A stretch of 10,137 bases of DNA from an uncultured Spirochaetota bacterium (GTDB taxonomy: Bacteria; Spirochaetota; UBA4802; UBA5368), in the NCBI GenBank assembly GCA_937864375.1, contig CALMJO010000618.1, forward strand, positions 1-10,137, read 5' to 3'. Shown here one piece after another: positions 6,647 to 10,137 of this stretch. The notes beneath the pieces were generated by a model. The model worked only from the letters and a program-made list of their open reading frames with translations. It did no database searches and was not told the origin of the DNA. Both the position numbers and the translations under genes were made by a program. The first letter of the stretch is position 1, and every line of letters begins with the position of its first letter.

Positions 6647-8767
6647 TCACGGGAGGAATTTTTTATTCTGCGACGCCATGTCCTCCAGAATCTTCGCGGG
6701 GGTGAAGCGCGCCCCGAGCTTCTCCTGGAACGACCTCATGATCTTCACGATCTCCCCGGCGCCCGTGCTGTCCACGTAGCGGAACGGGCCGCCGCGGAAG
6801 GGCGGAAACCCCAGTCCCAGTATGGCGCCCACGTCGCCGTCGCGCGGCGACGCGATGATGCCCTCCTGGAGACACAGCGCCGCCTCGTTCACCATCATGA
6901 GGCTCACGCGGTGCTGGATCTCCGCCTGGTCGAATTTCTTCCGGGGAGCGTTCCCTAAAATGCGGTAGATGTCGGGGTCCGACTGGCGAACGCCCTTTTT
7001 CTTGGGAACATCGTACCGGTAAAAGCCCTTCTTGTTCTTCTTGCCCTTGTAGCCCTTTTCCTCGAGCGTGGGGAGCGCCCTGGATGGCGTCATGCCGCGG
7101 GAGGAGAAGGCCTCGCCCAGCCCCTTTGAAACGTGCGCGCCCACATCGATCCCCACCTCGTCTATAAGCGTGACCGGGCCCACGGGATAGCCAAAGAGGT
7201 GCATCGCACGGTCGATATCGTGCATGTCCGCGCCCTCTTCCATGAGCACCACCGCCTCGTTCAGGAGCGGAGCCAGGATGCGCGTCGTGTAGAAGCCGGG
7301 CCCGTCCTTCACCACGATGCAGGTCTTGCCCTGCTTCGTTCCGTAGCTGCGCGCCGTAGACACCACCCACTCCGCCGTTTTAGGCGTGGTGATGATCTCC
7401 AGGAGCGGCATCTGCGGGACGGGAGAGAAGTAGTGCATGCCGATCACGTTCTGCGGCCGCGCCGCGTTCGCCGCGATCGCGCCTATGGGCAGCGCCGAAG
7501 TGTTCGAGGCGAAGACGCAGGAGTCCCCGGTCGCCGCCTCCACATCGGCCAGCACGCGCTGCTTGAGTGCGAGGTCCTCGAATACCGCCTCGATGACCAT
7601 GTCCGAGTTTTTGAACATCGAGTAGTCGTCGCAGGGAACCAGCTTCCCGTACAGTGCCTCGCCGTCGAACGACCTGAGGGCGCCCGACTGCACGCGCTTC
7701 TGTATCCCTTTGTGGACCTGCTTTATGCCCGCGGCGGCCGCGTCGACGCTCACGTCTTTCAGTAAAATGGTGTCGGAAAGCCCCAGCGAGACGGCGGCGA
7801 TTCCCTGCCCCATGAGTCCCGCACCGAGCACCGCAAGCTTCCCTACCGGGTGCGGTTTTTCCTGCGAGGGATTCTTTTTCATGTCGGTCATGCTGAAAAA
7901 GAGGGTCATGAGCGATTTCGCCTGCGGGCTCACCGCGAGCTCGCCAAAGCGCTTCACGTCCTCGGCCATGCCCTTCAGCACACCCACCTTGTAACCGCGG
8001 CGCACCGATTCTATAATTGAAAGCGGCGCGGGGTACAGGCCGTGCGTCTGTTTCATGACCATCTTCGTCGCCTGGTTGAAGACGATGCCCCTCCCGAAGG
8101 GAGACTCGAGGAACGCGTCCACGAACGAGCGCTTCCTTTTCCGTTTGAACTTTTTCTTTGCAAGATCGAGCGCGGTCCTGACCGCGACCTCGCGCATCCC
8201 GTACGGGATCACGATCTTGTCGATCAGTCCCATCCTCTTCGCCTTTTTCACCCTGACGCTTTTGCCCGTGAGCATGAGCGGCATCGCGGCACGAAGCCCT
8301 ATGAGCCTGGGCAGCCGGTGCGTGCCGCCGGCCGCGGGCAGGAGCCCTATCTGCACCTCGGGCAGTCCCATCTGCGTCTGCGTGGAATCCGAGGCGATGC
8401 GGTAATCCGCTATGAGCGCGAGCTCCAGCCCTCCTCCCAGGCAGTTCCCGTGTATCGCGGCAACCTTGGGCATGCGAAGGGCGGCAAGCCTGTTAAGCAC
8501 CGCGTGCCCCTTCGCGAGATAGGCTTGGGCTGCTTCACTGGTCGATGCGGCCTTCACCTCGTCGATGTCGGCGCCCACCACGAAGTTGTCCTCCTTGCCG
8601 CTCATCACGACGACGCCCTTGAGCGCCTTGTTCGCCTCGATCTCGGTGAGCATCGAGTCGATCTCCGCGAGGAGCTCGCTCGACACCTTGTTGACCTTCG
8701 TCCCCTGGCAGTCGATCGTGATGACCGCAACCTGTTCCGGGGTAATCTCGAATGCAATGTGTTTCAT
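6647..8767 (-). CDS. fadJ: Fatty acid oxidation multienzyme protein: enoyl-CoA hydratase / 3-hydroxyacyl-CoA dehydrogenase
   Basis: This 706-residue bifunctional protein (FadJ/FadB alpha-subunit type, near the 714-729 length of those) hydrates trans-2-enoyl-CoA and oxidises the 3-hydroxyacyl-CoA with NAD+. The N-terminal crotonase domain (about 1-190) has the oxyanion region H-G-N-C-L-G-G-G-L-E115 and the second catalytic Glu in L-P-E137-V-Q-I-G. The dehydrogenase part (about 308-490) has the NAD-binding G315-A-G-L-M-G320 and catalytic H445 and E457 in M-H-Y-F-S-P-V-P-Q-M-P-L-L-E-I-I. Two C-terminal dehydrogenase domains follow (about 490-706), with V-K-D-G-P-G-F and G-F-Y-R-Y. A very basic stretch K-K-K-F-K-R-K-R-K-R (204-213) follows the hydratase core. 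The start is set by AAGGAGGAAGG (plus 8772-8782), which overlaps the thiolase stop; the open frame upstream to 9163 is in the shadow of the thiolase gene. Lying second after a FadI-like thiolase favours fadJ over fadB. Confidence 0.95.
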   Translation of the reverse strand: MKHIAFEITPEQVAVITIDCQGTKVNKVSSELLAEIDSMLTEIEANKALKGVVVMSGKEDNFVVGADIDEVKAASTSEAAQAYLAKGHAVLNRLAALRMPKVAAIHGNCLGGGLELALIADYRIASDSTQTQMGLPEVQIGLLPAAGGTHRLPRLIGLRAAMPLMLTGKSVRVKKAKRMGLIDKIVIPYGMREVAVRTALDLAKKKFKRKRKRSFVDAFLESPFGRGIVFNQATKMVMKQTHGLYPAPLSIIESVRRGYKVGVLKGMAEDVKRFGELAVSPQAKSLMTLFFSMTDMKKNPSQEKPHPVGKLAVLGAGLMGQGIAAVSLGLSDTILLKDVSVDAAAAGIKQVHKGIQKRVQSGALRSFDGEALYGKLVPCDDYSMFKNSDMVIEAVFEDLALKQRVLADVEAATGDSCVFASNTSALPIGAIAANAARPQNVIGMHYFSPVPQMPLLEIITTPKTAEWVVSTARSYGTKQGKTCIVVKDGPGFYTTRILAPLLNEAVVLMEEGADMHDIDRAMHLFGYPVGPVTLIDEVGIDVGAHVSKGLGEAFSSRGMTPSRALPTLEEKGYKGKKNKKGFYRYDVPKKKGVRQSDPDIYRILGNAPRKKFDQAEIQHRVSLMMVNEAALCLQEGIIASPRDGDVGAILGLGFPPFRGGPFRYVDSTGAGEIVKIMRSFQEKLGARFTPAKILEDMASQNKKFLP

Positions 8768-8781
8768 CGCGCCTTCCTCCT

Positions 8782-10077
8782 TCAGCCCGCGTTCTCCAGA
8801 AGTATGGCGCCCCCGATGGCGCCCGCGCCGCACCCGGCTATGAGCCCGAACTGCGCGCCCTCGTCCCTGAGCCTGTTGCAGCACGTGGTGACGAGCCGCC
8901 CCCCCGTCGCGCCAAAAGGATGACCCAGCGACAGCGAGCCGCCAAAGATGTTCATCTTCGCCATGTCGGTCTCGCCCACCCTGCCGCTCTTGCCAAGGCG
9001 TTCCTTCGCGAAGGAGTCCGACTCGAGGCAGCGGATCACGCCCAGCATCTGGGAGGCGAACGCCTCGTGGATCTCGAACACGCCCACGTCCTTGAACGAG
9101 ACGCCGGCCGTGTCGAGCGCCTTGGGAATGGAGAAGGCCGGACCCAGGAGGAGCTCGTCCCACAGGTCGCCCGACGTATAGGCGTAGCTCTTGATGTAGG
9201 CCAGGGGCTTGAGCCCCAGGGCCTTCGCCTTGCTCTCGCGCATGAGGACCACCGCGGACGCGCCGTCCGTGAGAAATGACGAATTGCCCGCCGTCACCGA
9301 GCCGTTTGTCCTGTCGAACACCGGTTTGAGCTTCCCGAGCTTCTCCGCGGTCGCGTCGGCGCGCGGCCCGTTGTCGGTAATAACGGCCTTGCCGGAACCC
9401 GGCGGCACTACGGGGACGATCTCCTTGCGCGCCCTGCCGCTTTTCGCCGCGTCGACGGCGCGCTGGTGCGAGCGGGCCGCGTACTCGTCCTGCTCGGCGC
9501 GGGAAATCCCCATCTTCTTGGCGAGCCGCTCGGCGGTCGCGCCCATCGTGAGGCCCGTCGAGTATTCACCCACCTTGGGCCGCTCGGGCGTGACGAAATC
9601 GAGGAGCTTCATGCCCTTCAGGAGCTTGAGCTTCCCGCCCAGGCCCCTGGGCTTTTTATACATGGTCAGATCCAGGATGAACTTCCGGTAGGGCTTCGAT
9701 ACCTTGATAATCACGTCGGACAGGCTCTCGATCCCGCCCGCGATCACCGTGTCGGCGTTGCCGGTGGCGATCATCGCGGCCCCGTTGGTGATCGCCATGT
9801 TCGCCGAAATGCACGCCACCGTGCAGGTGTGCGCGGGGATGGTGTCGGAGAGCCCCGCGCCGAGCATCGCCTCGCGCGCGACGTTCGTGGTCGCGACGTC
9901 GGTCATGACTATGCCCATTATTACATGGTTGATCTCCTTCGCGGGGACGCCGCTCTTGGCGAGCACGCCCTGGATGGCGAACCTGCCCACGTCCCACGCC
10001 ATCAAATCGCTGAATCCGGTCCCCGACCGCTGAAAGGGTGTCCTGCACCCGTCAATCACGGCAATCCTGTCCGCCAT
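8782..10077 (-). CDS. fadI: Acetyl-CoA acyltransferase (3-ketoacyl-CoA thiolase), FadI type
   Basis: This 431-residue thiolase (E. coli FadI is 436) carries out the last step of beta-oxidation, cleaving 3-ketoacyl-CoA with CoA to acetyl-CoA and a shortened acyl-CoA. The nucleophile is C89 in T-V-A-C-I-S-A. The other active-site residues are H337 in E-I-H-E-A-F-A, H386 in G-H-P-F-G-A-T-G-G-R, and C416 in A-G-C-G-A-G-A. FadI-like stretches include V-G-E-Y-S-T-G-L-T-M-G-x-T-A-E and S-Y-A-Y-T-S-G-D-L-W-D-E-L-L-L-G-P-A. The HEAFA variant, rather than NEAFA, fits thiolases of trifunctional complexes. It lies 14 bases upstream of fadJ, the same fadI-fadJ order as in E. coli, so the two products probably form one complex. 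GGAGGTG (plus 10082-10088) sits 4 bases before the ATG, and no in-frame start with a comparable site is seen. Confidence 0.95.
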   Translation of the reverse strand: MADRIAVIDGCRTPFQRSGTGFSDLMAWDVGRFAIQGVLAKSGVPAKEINHVIMGIVMTDVATTNVAREAMLGAGLSDTIPAHTCTVACISANMAITNGAAMIATGNADTVIAGGIESLSDVIIKVSKPYRKFILDLTMYKKPRGLGGKLKLLKGMKLLDFVTPERPKVGEYSTGLTMGATAERLAKKMGISRAEQDEYAARSHQRAVDAAKSGRARKEIVPVVPPGSGKAVITDNGPRADATAEKLGKLKPVFDRTNGSVTAGNSSFLTDGASAVVLMRESKAKALGLKPLAYIKSYAYTSGDLWDELLLGPAFSIPKALDTAGVSFKDVGVFEIHEAFASQMLGVIRCLESDSFAKERLGKSGRVGETDMAKMNIFGGSLSLGHPFGATGGRLVTTCCNRLRDEGAQFGLIAGCGAGAIGGAILLENAG

Positions 10078-10097
10078 GGCGCACCTCCAAGACTGTG

Positions 10098-10137
10098 ATG
10101 TTATTTATGTATGTTAACATATTGTATTATTGTATTA
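10098..10137 (-). promoter_or_regulatory. AT-rich control region of the fadIJ operon
   Basis: Upstream of fadI the sequence turns abruptly AT-rich: only 5 of the last 37 bases are G or C. On the minus strand TACAAT, a near-consensus -10, occurs twice because of an exact tandem repeat of an eight-base unit (plus 10122-10129 and 10130-10137, TTGTATTA). Next to it lies a perfect 12-base palindrome, TATGTTAACATA (10110-10121), a plausible operator for a dimeric repressor. The -35 region would lie at or beyond the window end. No known fatty-acid regulator site is recognised. Confidence 0.5.
10110..10121. repeat. Perfect 12-base palindrome, possible operator
   Basis: TATGTTAACATA is fully self-complementary and sits about 33 bases upstream of the fadI start codon, directly downstream of two TACAAT motifs read on the minus strand. 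A repressor bound here could block transcription of fadI-fadJ, as fatty-acid regulators often do, but the palindrome matches no site I know and is short enough to arise by chance in AT-rich DNA. Confidence 0.4.

Noticed and set aside
8042..8923. Long plus-strand open frame opposite fadJ and the end of fadI
   Set aside because: It runs antisense to two well-supported genes, and its Arg/His/Leu-rich translation resembles no protein family I know.
8768..9163. In-frame open extension of fadJ upstream of its ATG
   Set aside because: It overlaps the end of the thiolase gene in another frame, its residues match no crotonase sequence, and a strong AAGGAGG lies right before ATG 8767, where the hydratase domain begins.

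Overview
The window is a GC-rich stretch of bacterial chromosome carrying seven protein genes, one of them cut off at the left edge, and no RNA genes, insertion sequences, phage genes or CRISPR array that I can see. The organism looks like a Gram-negative-type bacterium with a periplasm, judged from an HtrA-type protease and an exported carbonic anhydrase. Third positions are strongly G/C and good AGGAGG-type ribosome sites are common. The sequence does not fix a phylum. Bases 1-13 are identical to the 3' end of the Tn5/Nextera mosaic-end adapter, so the left edge is a library artefact and not native sequence; an assembly from shotgun or metagenomic reads is likely.

Layout, left to right. On the plus strand (1-3112) are the C-terminal part of an HtrA/DegP-like serine protease, an abutting unrecognised cysteine-pair (probably zinc-binding) protein, and, after a 120-base gap with a possible promoter, a MelB-type sugar:cation symporter followed by a GC hairpin and T-run. 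Next on the plus strand (3285-4379) is a beta-carbonic anhydrase with a signal peptide and an unusual three-helix membrane tail, preceded by a recognisable promoter and a stem-loop at the predicted 5' end of its mRNA. It converges on trpS (minus, 4410-5387) across a 30-base gap that holds a perfect hairpin. Divergent from trpS is a soluble PAS-HisKA protein (plus, 5544-6644) whose ATP-binding domain has lost its key motifs. It converges, with a two-base gap, on a fadI-fadJ type operon (minus, 10077 to 6647) encoding the thiolase and the hydratase/dehydrogenase of fatty acid beta-oxidation. The last 37 bases are strikingly AT-rich and hold the likely control region of that operon.

How the genes relate: fadI and fadJ act together in the last three steps of beta-oxidation. 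HtrA and the cysteine-pair protein abut and are probably translated together. The remaining genes (symporter, carbonic anhydrase, trpS, PAS-HisKA protein) look like independent units. I do not see a clear new multi-gene system. The features most worth a second look are the membrane-anchored exported carbonic anhydrase, the degenerate histidine kinase and the cysteine-pair partner of HtrA.
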